From NCBI GenBank assembly GCA_945901405.1, contig CAMDLH010000043.1:1-37406 (forward strand): a stretch of DNA of 37,406 bases. The letters run 5' to 3'. Shown here in pieces: positions 22,346 through 29,412 of the stretch. Both the position numbers and the translations under genes were made by a program. Numbering within the stretch: the stretch's first letter is position 1; each line of letters opens with the position of its first letter. This DNA comes from Bordetella parapertussis. GTDB lineage: Bacteria > Pseudomonadota > Gammaproteobacteria > Burkholderiales > SG8-41. A model generated the notes under the pieces. The model did not search any database. It worked only from the letters and a program-made list of their open reading frames with translations, and was not told the origin of the DNA.

Positions 22346-23305
22346 TTGAAAAAACTTCTGTTTTCCTTGGCGATTGCCGGCGCCGCGCATTTCGCGATCG
22401 CGCAGGAATACCCGAACAAGCCGATCAGGGTCATCGTACCTTTCAGCCCCGGCAGCGCGATGGATGTGCTGGTTCGGCTCATCACGCCCAAGCTGCACGA
22501 GACTATGGGGCAGGCAATGATTATCGACAATCGTGTTGGCGGCGGCGGCAGAACCGGCACCGAGGCCGGCGCGAAAGCCGTGGCGGATGGCTACAACCTC
22601 ACGATGACGGCGTTGGGGCCGCTGATACACACGCCGATACTCTACGCCCAAACGCAATTTGATCCGGTGAAGGATTTCGCCGCGATCAGCCTGCTCGCCA
22701 CGGGGCCGCTGGTGATCGTGGTGCATCCGTCGATCCCGGCGAAGAACGTGAAAGATCTGGTGGCCATCGCCAGGCAGCGGCCGGGGCAACTTAACTACGG
22801 CTCAACCGGCGCGGGCAGTGTCAATCATTTGCTCGGCGAGATGCTCAAGAGTTCCACTGCCACCGACATCGTACATGTGCCGTACAAAGGCGGTGCGGAT
22901 GCGATCTCCAGCTTGCTCGGTGGCGAAGTCGCGATGGTGATGACCGGTATTCCGCCGGTGGTGGCGCTCGCGCAATCGGGTAAGGTTCGCGTGATTGTTA
23001 CCGCGGGCCGCAAGCGTATCGCCAGCATGCCCCAAGTGCAGACCATGGCGGAAGCGGGCTACCCCAACGCGGAATTCGTCATCTGGTACGGACTGGTTGC
23101 GCCTCGCGCAACGCCAAAGCACATCATCGGCAGGCTCAACAACGAAATCGTAAAAGCGATGGCGCAACCCGATGTGCGCAATCGATACACGCAGCAGGGC
23201 GTCGATCCCGAAACGAATACGCCGGAGCAGTTCGAGCAGCTAATTCGCGATGACTACGCGCGTTGGGGCAAGATTATTCGTGCGACAGGGATCAAGCTCG
23301 AATGA
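22346..23305 (+). CDS. Bug-family binding protein (4)
   Basis: This protein of about 319 aa starts at TTG 22346, with AGGAGG at 22336-22341 just before it. A longer open frame exists but overlaps the DapA-like gene. The signal peptide (LKKLLFSLAIAGAAHFAIAQ) is followed by YPNKPIRVIVPFSPGSAMDV, MIIDNRVGGGGRTGTEAGAK, VKDFAAISLLATGPLVIVVH, DIVHVPYKGGADAISSLLGG and SMPQVQTMAEAGYPNAEF. It closes the catabolic-looking group begun at 19596, and its product probably brings in the substrate of the DapA-like enzyme. It converges on vapC with six bases between. Confidence 0.9.
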   Translation: MKKLLFSLAIAGAAHFAIAQEYPNKPIRVIVPFSPGSAMDVLVRLITPKLHETMGQAMIIDNRVGGGGRTGTEAGAKAVADGYNLTMTALGPLIHTPILYAQTQFDPVKDFAAISLLATGPLVIVVHPSIPAKNVKDLVAIARQRPGQLNYGSTGAGSVNHLLGEMLKSSTATDIVHVPYKGGADAISSLLGGEVAMVMTGIPPVVALAQSGKVRVIVTAGRKRIASMPQVQTMAEAGYPNAEFVIWYGLVAPRATPKHIIGRLNNEIVKAMAQPDVRNRYTQQGVDPETNTPEQFEQLIRDDYARWGKIIRATGIKLE

Positions 23306-23311
23306 AATCGA

Positions 23312-23725
23312 TTAAGGCACTTTGATAACCACGAGCTTCAAGCCTGGAATGTCCACGAAATCCTTGGCATTCGCGGTAAGCACCGTGAAGCCGCGCTGGA
23401 TCGCTTGAGCCGCGAGCCACAGGTCTTGCACACGGAAATCGGCGCCTCGGCCGGCTTGAGCGAGCTTTGCGGCAACGGTTCCGAACACCTCGCCGATTTC
23501 ACTGGTGATGCGCAGCAACGGTTTGCGTCGCATCCGGCGCAGCATGGACATTGCGCGCTGCTTTTGCTTCGTATCCTTCATCAATTCGATGCCAAAGCGA
23601 ATTTCGGCGATATTCACCGGAGATAGATAAATCGGCGCTTGCCTCTTTATCGCGTGGATGTCGCCGGCACTCAGCTTCCCGCGCTCGACCGCGATCCACA
23701 GATTCGTATCAATCAGGAATCCCAC
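23312..23725 (-). CDS. vapC: VapC-type PIN-domain toxin ribonuclease
   Basis: This 137-aa PIN-domain endoribonuclease has the acidic active site: Asp6 (LIDTNLWI), Glu41 (NIAEIRFG), Asp101 (VQDLWLAAQA) and the terminal TANAKDF (Asn119, Asp122). It is of normal length. VapC toxins cleave specific tRNAs or rRNA when not bound by the antitoxin. The gene overlaps the upstream Phd/YefM-type antitoxin by 13 bp, the usual arrangement that keeps antitoxin in excess. Confidence 0.92.
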   Translation of the reverse strand: MGFLIDTNLWIAVERGKLSAGDIHAIKRQAPIYLSPVNIAEIRFGIELMKDTKQKQRAMSMLRRMRRKPLLRITSEIGEVFGTVAAKLAQAGRGADFRVQDLWLAAQAIQRGFTVLTANAKDFVDIPGLKLVVIKVP

Positions 23726-23988
23726 GGGTTACGCAGCTCCTTGAGGGTCCCGCGCTTGGATTTTCTGCACGCATTGACGGCGTCGGCGAGGGCGCCGGCA
23801 GTGGCGTCATCCAGCGTGCGGTAGAGGTCGCCCAGAACTTCCAAGGCGTTCTGCGCCTGGGGTTCCGGTACGAGACGGGCGATGGGCTTGTGATTGCGCA
23901 CCAGCACGATCTCTTCTTGCGCGGATTCAACGCCATCCATGACGGCGCTAAAATTACGGGCAACCTCGGTGACGGTCAGGGTTTTCAT
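23713..23988 (-). CDS. Phd/YefM-type antitoxin
   Basis: This 91-aa protein begins MKTLTVTEVARNFSAVMDGV and continues EEIVLVRNHKPIARLVP, the standard Phd/YefM DNA-binding fold that represses its own promoter. The C-terminal part (LGDLYRTLDDATAGALADAV, then a Lys/Arg-rich tail) should wrap the VapC toxin. It is the first gene of the module, overlapping vapC by 13 bp. The promoter must lie in the 95 bp beyond 23988, where CAGATCGAATCTG is a small palindrome (CAGAT-CGA-ATCTG) and a plausible operator. Confidence 0.9.
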   Translation of the reverse strand: MKTLTVTEVARNFSAVMDGVESAQEEIVLVRNHKPIARLVPEPQAQNALEVLGDLYRTLDDATAGALADAVNACRKSKRGTLKELRNPWDS

Positions 23989-24082
23989 GAATGCAGGCTA
24001 TCAGATCGAATCTGATTTCGCAATAATTAGCAACAGAGTTGTAGCAACAGAGTTCGTGAACCGGGAGTCCGTGCTGCTCTAC

Positions 24083-24297
24083 TCACCCATCACCGCATAG
24101 CCCGACGGCGTTTGGCTCGTTGGTTACCAGCAGCAGTTCCGGATAATTCGGGTGGCCGTTTTGCGACAATGATCCTTGCGTCTCCAGGTCGCCGAAAGCA
24201 GCCTCGCTCATGGGCGCCGCGACATCGATGTCGCAAACTTCGGCACCGAGCGCGTAAGACAATTTGCGAAGTTTGAGCGGCCTGTTTCCGTACTTCG
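24083..24297 (-). pseudogene. TauD/TfdA-family dioxygenase remnant
   Basis: On the minus strand one frame reads LKLRKLSYALGAEVCDIDVA, then APMSEAAFGDLETQGSLSQN and GHPNYPELLLVTNEPNAVGL before a TGA at 24083-24085. The first block is the N-terminus of TauD/TfdA Fe(II)/2-oxoglutarate dioxygenases (RKL-ALGAEV-IDL). The last resembles the HPDYPE-LLVTNEP strand found some 60 residues further on in that family. The stretch between and the whole catalytic half with the HxD...H iron site are missing, and no start codon is clear. It is a deleted relic. TauD-type enzymes release sulfite from sulfonates or open aryl ethers, which suits the sulfur theme. Confidence 0.6.
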
Positions 24298-24304
24298 CGG
24301 CGCG

Positions 24305-25285
24305 TTACTGCGCTTGCTTGAGCAGCCCGAGTTCGGTCATGGCTGATCTGCGCGCCACCAACTCCTCGTCGAGCCATTTGCGAAATTCCGCCGAACCCTT
24401 GAATTCGATGATCCATTGATTTTTTTCGGCATATTGCTTGAGTTCATCGCTCTGCGCGGTCCTGCGCACGATGTCTTCCCAGTACGCGATTTGCGCCGGC
24501 GTGATGCCCTTGGGCGCCATGATGGCTTTCCACGATCCTGAGCTTGTATACCCCAGCTCCTGCCACGTTGGTACCTGCGCTAGCGGGCCACCCAGCCGCT
24601 TGGTGGAACTGACCGCGAGGCCGCGCATTTTGCCGGAAGCGATGTGCGGCACGCTGGTCGACACCGAGGTCACCAGCAAATCGGCGTGGCCGCCCAGCAC
24701 AGCTGTGACTGATTCGCCGCCGCCCTTGAACGCCGGCATGCGCACGCCTTTCAGGGTGATGCCGGCTTTCAGCAGCGGCATGCCGATGGACACACGGTGC
24801 CCGCTGCTGGTCAGCGCGATGGACAGTGCAGCGGGATTCTTGCGCAGCGCCTCGACCACATCGCGCCCGGTTATCAGCGTTGACTCCACGCGTGTCACCG
24901 CGATCATTGGTTCGGTGATCAGGTGTGCGATGGGGGTCACGTCGTTTTGCGTGAGTTGCGAACGGCCGTCGATCTGGTTCACCAGGAGTGGCGTGGACAT
25001 GAGGCCCAGCGTGTGCGCATCGCCCGCGCGCTGCGCAACGTAGGTATACGCGACGTTGTGTTCGCCGCCGCTGCGGTTGACCACCGAGCTCGACACCGGC
25101 AGCAGATTGAGATCCGTCCATACCTTTTGAATGGTGCGCCCCGCGATATCGTTGGAGCCGCCGGGGGAGGCCGGCAGCACCAGTTCAACGTTGCGGTCAG
25201 GCTTCCAGCCCTGCGCGTGGGCGCCGGCGGCGGCAAAGGTCAATGCAAGCAGCGGCAATACGGCAAATCGATTCGCGATATTCAT
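24305..25285 (-). CDS. Bug-family binding protein (5)
   Basis: This 326-aa protein starts at ATG 25285 behind GGAGG. The signal peptide ends AGAHAQ, followed by WKPDRNVELVLPASPGGSND and a variant N-lobe with SSSVVNRSGGEHNVAYTYVA, then QLTQNDVTPIAHLITEPMIA and HIASGKMRGLAVSSTKRLGG. This divergent Bug subgroup resembles the decayed gene at 18553 and the gene at 34455: all share a DVTPIA/L-G-R-LITE block and a closing WLDEELVARRSAMTELGLLK-like tail. It follows the NHL protein by 24 bp in the soxC-cytochrome-NHL direction and is probably co-transcribed with them. Confidence 0.85.
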   Translation of the reverse strand: MNIANRFAVLPLLALTFAAAGAHAQGWKPDRNVELVLPASPGGSNDIAGRTIQKVWTDLNLLPVSSSVVNRSGGEHNVAYTYVAQRAGDAHTLGLMSTPLLVNQIDGRSQLTQNDVTPIAHLITEPMIAVTRVESTLITGRDVVEALRKNPAALSIALTSSGHRVSIGMPLLKAGITLKGVRMPAFKGGGESVTAVLGGHADLLVTSVSTSVPHIASGKMRGLAVSSTKRLGGPLAQVPTWQELGYTSSGSWKAIMAPKGITPAQIAYWEDIVRRTAQSDELKQYAEKNQWIIEFKGSAEFRKWLDEELVARRSAMTELGLLKQAQ

Positions 25286-25309
25286 GGAACCTCCAGTCGT
25301 TGCGTTATG

Positions 25310-26305
25310 TTATGCGATAAGGCGAAAGCGGTGCACGCGGCGGCCCCAGTTGGTCTCGGCTACATACAAACTACCGCTGGAATCGACGGCAAGGCTGTGG
25401 CCATGCGTGAAGTCGCCCAACTGATGCCCAGGGCGGCCAAAGCTCGACAGGATTTCGCCGCTGGCGTGATCGAGTATGTGCACTTGCTCGTTGCGGCCAT
25501 TCATCACGTAGAGATATTTTTGTGTGGCGTCCGGCGAGAATGCCGTCCACCACGCCGTGCCGCGCTTGTCGGGCAGCGTCTTGGTGCCGGTGCGTACCCA
25601 GATGTTGCGCTTGAAATTGCCCAGCTTGTCGAACACCTGCACGCGGTCGCCCTGCCGGTCGCCTACGTACACCAGACCCTGTTTACTGATTTCGACGCTG
25701 TGCACGACCTCGGCGAACACGCCGCCCACACCGGCCTCCATTTCTTCCGGCGTGGCCTGGCGGCCCCACTGGCGCAGAAATTTACCATTCTTGTCGAACA
25801 CCACCACGCGCCGGTTGCCGTAGCCATCGGCGAAATACACGTCGCCGTTGTCCGGGTCGCAGGCGATGCCCGCCGGTTTATTCAGCCTGTCGTGCGCCGC
25901 GTTCGCGCCCGGCCCGCGCTTGGCGCCGTCGGCGGTGTCGAAGACGCCTTTCGTGCCGATTTGCAACAACAGCTTTCCGTCGTAGGTGTACTTCTGCACC
26001 ATGCCGTCGCCGTTGGCGCTGATCCACACATTGTTGTCGTGATCGACCGCGCAACTGTGCGGTGTGGAGGGCATTACGTCCCACTCGCCCCAGGCGTGCA
26101 ACAACGTGCCCGCGCGGTCGAAAATCATCACCGGCGGCGCCTGAATGCAGGTCTCGCGTTCCTCATCGGTGATATTGCCGCGGTTGACGATCAGTACGTT
26201 GTCGCGGTGATCGACATACACGCAAGGCAGTTGGCCCGTGATCCAGCCCGCGGGCAGAGGCTTGGGCCAGGTGGGATCAAATTCAAAACGCGGTGCTCCA
26301 CTCAT
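25310..26305 (-). CDS. NHL-repeat six-bladed beta-propeller protein
   Basis: This 331-aa protein is built of NHL-like blades with recurring patterns: VYVDHRDNVLIVNRG, SCAVDHDNNVWISANGDGMV, GIACDPDNGDVYFADGYGNR, SVEISKQGLVYVGDRQGDRV and SLAVDSSGSLYVAETNWGRR, separated by V-x-F-D-K-x-G turns. Such propellers occur in peptidyl-alpha-hydroxyglycine lyase-like enzymes and in binding proteins. No signal peptide is seen from ATG 26305, which has a GGGGAG ribosome site. A cytoplasmic place is odd beside exported SoxC and cytochrome. It is part of the minus-strand soxC group with 21 bp to the cytochrome gene. Function unknown. Confidence 0.75.
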   Translation of the reverse strand: MSGAPRFEFDPTWPKPLPAGWITGQLPCVYVDHRDNVLIVNRGNITDEERETCIQAPPVMIFDRAGTLLHAWGEWDVMPSTPHSCAVDHDNNVWISANGDGMVQKYTYDGKLLLQIGTKGVFDTADGAKRGPGANAAHDRLNKPAGIACDPDNGDVYFADGYGNRRVVVFDKNGKFLRQWGRQATPEEMEAGVGGVFAEVVHSVEISKQGLVYVGDRQGDRVQVFDKLGNFKRNIWVRTGTKTLPDKRGTAWWTAFSPDATQKYLYVMNGRNEQVHILDHASGEILSSFGRPGHQLGDFTHGHSLAVDSSGSLYVAETNWGRRVHRFRLIA

Positions 26306-26326
26306 GCGGCTCCCCTCTTGCTGAAA

Positions 26327-26881
26327 TTACTTTCGCGAATAATCGATGAACCCGTCGCGGTTCGGCATTTTCACCTGCGGCAGCGTTTGCGCGTTCATCA
26401 CCGCTGATTCGGGAATGATGCCGTTCAGATTCAACACGTAGGCACTCACCGCGTAGACCTCATCGTCGGTCAGCGTCTGCGGTGCGTTGGTGGGCATTGC
26501 GCGGCGCACATAATCAAAAAACGTGGTCGCGTAAGGCCAATAGCTGCCGACGGTGCGCATGGGTTTGCCAGAGGCGAGCGAGCCTATGCCGCCCACCAGC
26601 GGGTCGGCGGGTTTACCCGCGCCCTTGGGGCCGTGGCAACTTTCACACTTGGCCGCGTACACCTTGGCGCCTTGCGCGACAGTGCCGCTGCCGGCGGGCA
26701 ATCCCGCGCCGCTGGGCGGTATGCTGGTGTCCATCGCCGCGAGCATGGCGGCGGACGGCGTTGCACCCAGGTTGGGGCCGCGCGTGGGTGTGCTGCTGGT
26801 TGTGGTATCGGATGTCGAGGCGCAGGCCGCAAGCAACACGGCGGCGAGCAGTGCACCCGCTGTTGATTTATGCGAATACAT
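26327..26881 (-). CDS. Monoheme cytochrome c lipoprotein paired with SoxC (SoxD/SorB-like)
   Basis: This 184-aa protein has a lipoprotein signal (LLAAVLLAAC, Cys20), a Thr/Ser-rich linker and a class I cytochrome domain. The heme site is C79-E-S-C82-H83 and the likely axial Met is M129 (YVRRAMPTNAPQTLTDDEVY). The domain ends in DDEVYAVSAYVLNLNG. It overlaps soxC by 14 bp, so it should be the electron acceptor of that molybdenum enzyme. Classical SoxD (Paracoccus) is a larger diheme protein; the single heme here makes it more like SorB of SorAB-type sulfite dehydrogenases. Electrons would pass to the respiratory chain in the periplasm. Confidence 0.85.
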   Translation of the reverse strand: MYSHKSTAGALLAAVLLAACASTSDTTTSSTPTRGPNLGATPSAAMLAAMDTSIPPSGAGLPAGSGTVAQGAKVYAAKCESCHGPKGAGKPADPLVGGIGSLASGKPMRTVGSYWPYATTFFDYVRRAMPTNAPQTLTDDEVYAVSAYVLNLNGIIPESAVMNAQTLPQVKMPNRDGFIDYSRK

Positions 26882-28163
26882 TGCTGATGCTCCCGTCGGC
26901 GGCGATGGCCCAAGTCTGGATGTAATGGTTGTGGTAATTCATGCCCGCGACGTATTGCGAGGCGAACGCCTGCCGCGTCGGTTGCACGTTGCCTTTTTCA
27001 TCGATGGCGCGACTTTGCAGCACGGCGGCGGCGCCGTTCCATTCCCACGGCAAACGAAAGCGCGTGAAACTCTTGGTGAGGATCGGCCCTTGCAACTGCG
27101 CGTCTACCCAACTTGCGCCGCTGTCGGCGGAGATTTCCACGCGGCTGATACGCCCCGCGCCCGACCACGCGATGCCGGTGATTTCATACAAACCGCGGCG
27201 GTCGAGTTTGTGACCGAACGACGGAAAGGTGATGATCGATTTCACGCCCAGCTCAAACGTAAACTGGCGCGCCTTGCCGTCGGGTTGCGGGTCGGAATAC
27301 TTCGATGTCTCGTCCTTGGAATGCGCGGGGCCGTCGGTGACCTTGATGCGGCGCAGCCACTTCACGTTCATGTTGCCTTCCCAGCCCGGCAACAACAAGC
27401 GCATCGGATAACCCTGTTCGGGCCGCACGCGCTCGCCATTTTGATACAGCGCCACCATCGCGTCGTCCATGCACTTCGATAGCGGCACGCTGCGCACCAT
27501 CGCCGCGGAATCGGCGCCCTCGGCGATTATCCATTGCGCACCGGCTGCGATACCCGCCTCATTGAGCAGCAGCGACAGCGGTATGCCCGTCCATTCACTG
27601 GTGGAGGCGAGGCCATGTATCGCGCCGGCAGTACCTTGCGGCGGTTTCGCGCCGGCATTCGCGCCGCTGTTGCCCGCGCACTCGACAAAGTACGTGCGGC
27701 TCACCATCGGATAACGCGACAGCGCCGCGAGACTAAACACTAGCGGACGATTCACCAGCCCGTGTATCAGCAACTCGTGCTTCGCTGGATCAATATCCGG
27801 CACGCCGTTATGATGGCGCTCGAAGTGCAGCCCGCTCGGCGTGATCGTACCTTCAAGCGCTTGATGCGGCGTGCGCGAAGCACCGGTGGCCGGCGACACC
27901 GATGCATAGCCCGATGCAAACGGCCGCTGCACCGGGGCCTCGAATTTGGACGGCGTGCCGTAGTTGCGCATCGGCGCCCCCGGCGTTTTCATCCACGGCG
28001 GCGCCTCCTGCGCGGCGGCTCCTCCCGCGGCGAGCGCGCCCGCGACAGATGCGCTTCGGGTTAGAAAGCGGCGGCGCCTAATGCTGGCCGGTGTCGCCTC
28101 AGCCGGTGCGGGATGCGTTTCGCCCTGCACAGCAATATCTTGCGAATCGTGTTGTTTGCTCAT
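26868..28163 (-). CDS. soxC: SoxC-type molybdenum sulfite/sulfane dehydrogenase
   Basis: This 431-aa protein has an N-terminal Tat signal, ASIRRRRFLTRSASVAGALA (residues 27-46), as needed for a folded molybdopterin enzyme. The Moco domain holds the conserved cysteine ligand Cys162 in TYFVECAGNSGANAG, followed by GLASTSEWTGIPLSLLLNEA and GYPMRLLLPGWEGNMNVKW. The C-terminal Mo-co dimerisation domain includes GIAWSGAGRISRVEISADSG. SoxC with its cytochrome oxidises the sulfane sulfur on SoxY by six electrons; SorA-like relatives oxidise sulfite. It starts at ATG 28163 behind GGAGGG. It is on the opposite strand and 10 kb from soxXYZA. Confidence 0.92.
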   Translation of the reverse strand: MSKQHDSQDIAVQGETHPAPAEATPASIRRRRFLTRSASVAGALAAGGAAAQEAPPWMKTPGAPMRNYGTPSKFEAPVQRPFASGYASVSPATGASRTPHQALEGTITPSGLHFERHHNGVPDIDPAKHELLIHGLVNRPLVFSLAALSRYPMVSRTYFVECAGNSGANAGAKPPQGTAGAIHGLASTSEWTGIPLSLLLNEAGIAAGAQWIIAEGADSAAMVRSVPLSKCMDDAMVALYQNGERVRPEQGYPMRLLLPGWEGNMNVKWLRRIKVTDGPAHSKDETSKYSDPQPDGKARQFTFELGVKSIITFPSFGHKLDRRGLYEITGIAWSGAGRISRVEISADSGASWVDAQLQGPILTKSFTRFRLPWEWNGAAAVLQSRAIDEKGNVQPTRQAFASQYVAGMNYHNHYIQTWAIAADGSISNVFA

Positions 28164-28483
28164 AGTGACCCTCCCCGTTGAGTTGTCGAGATTACACCGA
28201 ACGTCCTCCGGCGAAAAGATTTGCGCGCACCTTCGCCTCGGCCTGGCGGTGAGTGCGGCAAACCTGTCGTTGACTCTGGTATGGGGCAGGCTTGGCCAAT
28301 TGCATATTCATATCAACAAAGTTTCTTAATGCGATTCGACAAGCCTATTGCGCTCTATTGCGTTTTGTACATCCGAAGGCGAGGTAATGCGCCGACGCAC
28401 CACTTTTCTGTCTTGTACAGACTTGACCCATCGTTCTGACTTTGTCCGCTCTACATAATTTGTGTATCAAACATATATACAAT
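28164..28483. other. Intergenic region between soxC and the DUF1778 antitoxin gene
   Basis: No credible gene lies in these 320 bp. The soxC ribosome site is at the left end. A stretch near 28419-28442 (ACAGACTTGACCC, then ATCGTTCTGACTTTG) resembles the GGGTCAAGTC-type sequences seen near REP-associated transposase genes, a possible relic of a mobile element. This is a weak impression. The right end becomes very AT-rich and leads into the toxin-antitoxin promoter. Confidence 0.35.
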
Positions 28484-28506
28484 TGTGTATAATATTAAAA
28501 TACACA
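28484..28506 (+). promoter_or_regulatory. Promoter/operator of the DUF1778-GNAT module
   Basis: TGTGTAT (28484-28490) and ATACACA (28500-28506) form an inverted repeat with a nine-base spacer. A perfect -10 hexamer TATAAT (28488-28493) overlaps the left arm. A further TTTGTGTAT direct copy lies about 25 bp upstream. Antitoxins of the ribbon-helix-helix DUF1778 type repress their own operon at such sites, so this is the likely operator, 12 bases before the start codon. Confidence 0.6.
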
Positions 28507-28517
28507 GGAATGTTCGT

Positions 28518-28799
28518 ATGCCGCAAACAGAAACCAGAGAATCCGTCGCCATCAATATCCGCGCGAGGGCGCGTCAACGTGATTTGATCGACCGGGCTGC
28601 CGAACGGCTAGGCCGCAGCCGCTCGGAGTTCATGCTCGACGCCGCCTGCCGCGAGGCCGAGGATGTGTTGCTCGACCAGACATTTTTTACCGTCGATGCC
28701 GGTACTTTTGGCAAATTTCAGGCGCTTCTCGACCGGCCGTTGCCGCCAACCGATAAATTGCGCCGTTTGCTCAAGACGAAAGCGCCGTGGGATAAATGA
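28518..28799 (+). CDS. DUF1778 (TacA-like) antitoxin
   Basis: This 93-aa protein starts at ATG 28518 behind CAGGAA. The N-terminal ribbon-helix-helix domain reads SVAINIRARARQRDLIDRAA and ERLGRSRSEFMLDAACREAE, the DUF1778 signature. The C-terminal part (TFGKFQALLDRPLPPTDKLR, ending APWDK) is the segment that wraps and blocks the partner acetyltransferase. The gene directly precedes the GNAT toxin with 12 bp between. Known TacA proteins repress their own promoter; the palindrome at 28484 fits. Confidence 0.9.
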   Translation: MPQTETRESVAINIRARARQRDLIDRAAERLGRSRSEFMLDAACREAEDVLLDQTFFTVDAGTFGKFQALLDRPLPPTDKLRRLLKTKAPWDK

Positions 28800-28811
28800 C
28801 CGGCCAAGATT

Positions 28812-29309
28812 TTGACGCCTCCCGCGCCGATCACGGCGGCGCACATGCTGGCGGATTTCGATTGCGGCGAGCCATCCTTGAACGAATGGCTCAGGAGGCG
28901 AGCGCTTAAAAACCATCTGGCCGGCGCATCGCGTTGTTTCGTATTGTGCGAGGGGGTTTCCGTCATTGGCTATTACAGCCTGTCAGCAGGCGCGATCAGC
29001 CGTGAGTCCGCGCCCAAGGCGCAGCGCCGCAATATGCCTGACCCGTTGCCGGTGTTACTGCTGGGGCGGCTTGCCGTTGACAGGCGTTACCACAATCAGC
29101 GGCTCGGTCAGGGGTTGCTGCGTGACGCGATGATACGTGCTGTCAGTGTCGCGGGCGATGCAGGCGTATTTGCGTTGCTGGTTCACGCGCTGTCCGATTC
29201 AGCCAGGTTGTTTTATTTGTCGCGCGGACTCGTGGCCTCACCTTTGCAACCGATGACGCTGCTTGTCACGCTTGAAACAGTGCGGACAATTTTGGCCGAG
29301 CCTGTATAG
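28812..29309 (+). CDS. GNAT acetyltransferase toxin (TacT-like)
   Basis: This 165-aa protein shows the TacT/AtaT arrangement: DCGEPSLNEWLRRRALKNHL at the N-terminus, VIGYYSLSAGAI strands, and the acetyl-CoA loop LGRLAVDRRYHNQRLGQGLL with the R/Q-x-x-G-x-G/A core. The C-terminal DSARLFYLSRGLV carries the catalytic Tyr. TacT toxins acetylate the amino group of charged tRNAs and stop translation. No ATG suits; TTG 28812 gives the family N-terminus. An ATG at 28796 is out of frame. A rare start codon is in keeping with low toxin output relative to the antitoxin. Confidence 0.88.
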   Translation: MTPPAPITAAHMLADFDCGEPSLNEWLRRRALKNHLAGASRCFVLCEGVSVIGYYSLSAGAISRESAPKAQRRNMPDPLPVLLLGRLAVDRRYHNQRLGQGLLRDAMIRAVSVAGDAGVFALLVHALSDSARLFYLSRGLVASPLQPMTLLVTLETVRTILAEPV

Positions 29310-29396
29310 TATTTGCGTGGGGTTCGCGCGGCATTACGCTCACGGATCGCATATGCGCAAACAAAAACCCCGGCAATCACCGTAGTTTTGTTTATT

Positions 29397-29412
29397 AAAA
29401 ACAATAACTTAC
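29397..29412 (+). repeat. 16-bp AT-rich motif, copy E
   Basis: AAAAACAATAACTTAC is on the plus strand and overlaps the korB stop codon on the minus strand. It is the only copy opposed to its nearest gene. CTTAC-C-GTAAG forms a small palindrome at its end. Confidence 0.6.

Noticed and set aside
24923-26407. Plus-strand ORF of 494 codons opposite the Bug (5) and NHL genes
   Set aside because: It is antisense to two genes with clear family motifs. High GC makes long shadow frames common, and the protein is rich in His/Arg/Val with no domain pattern.
28796-28811. ATG at 28796 as the GNAT toxin start
   Set aside because: It is in a different reading frame from the acetyltransferase; TTG 28812 is the first usable start in frame.
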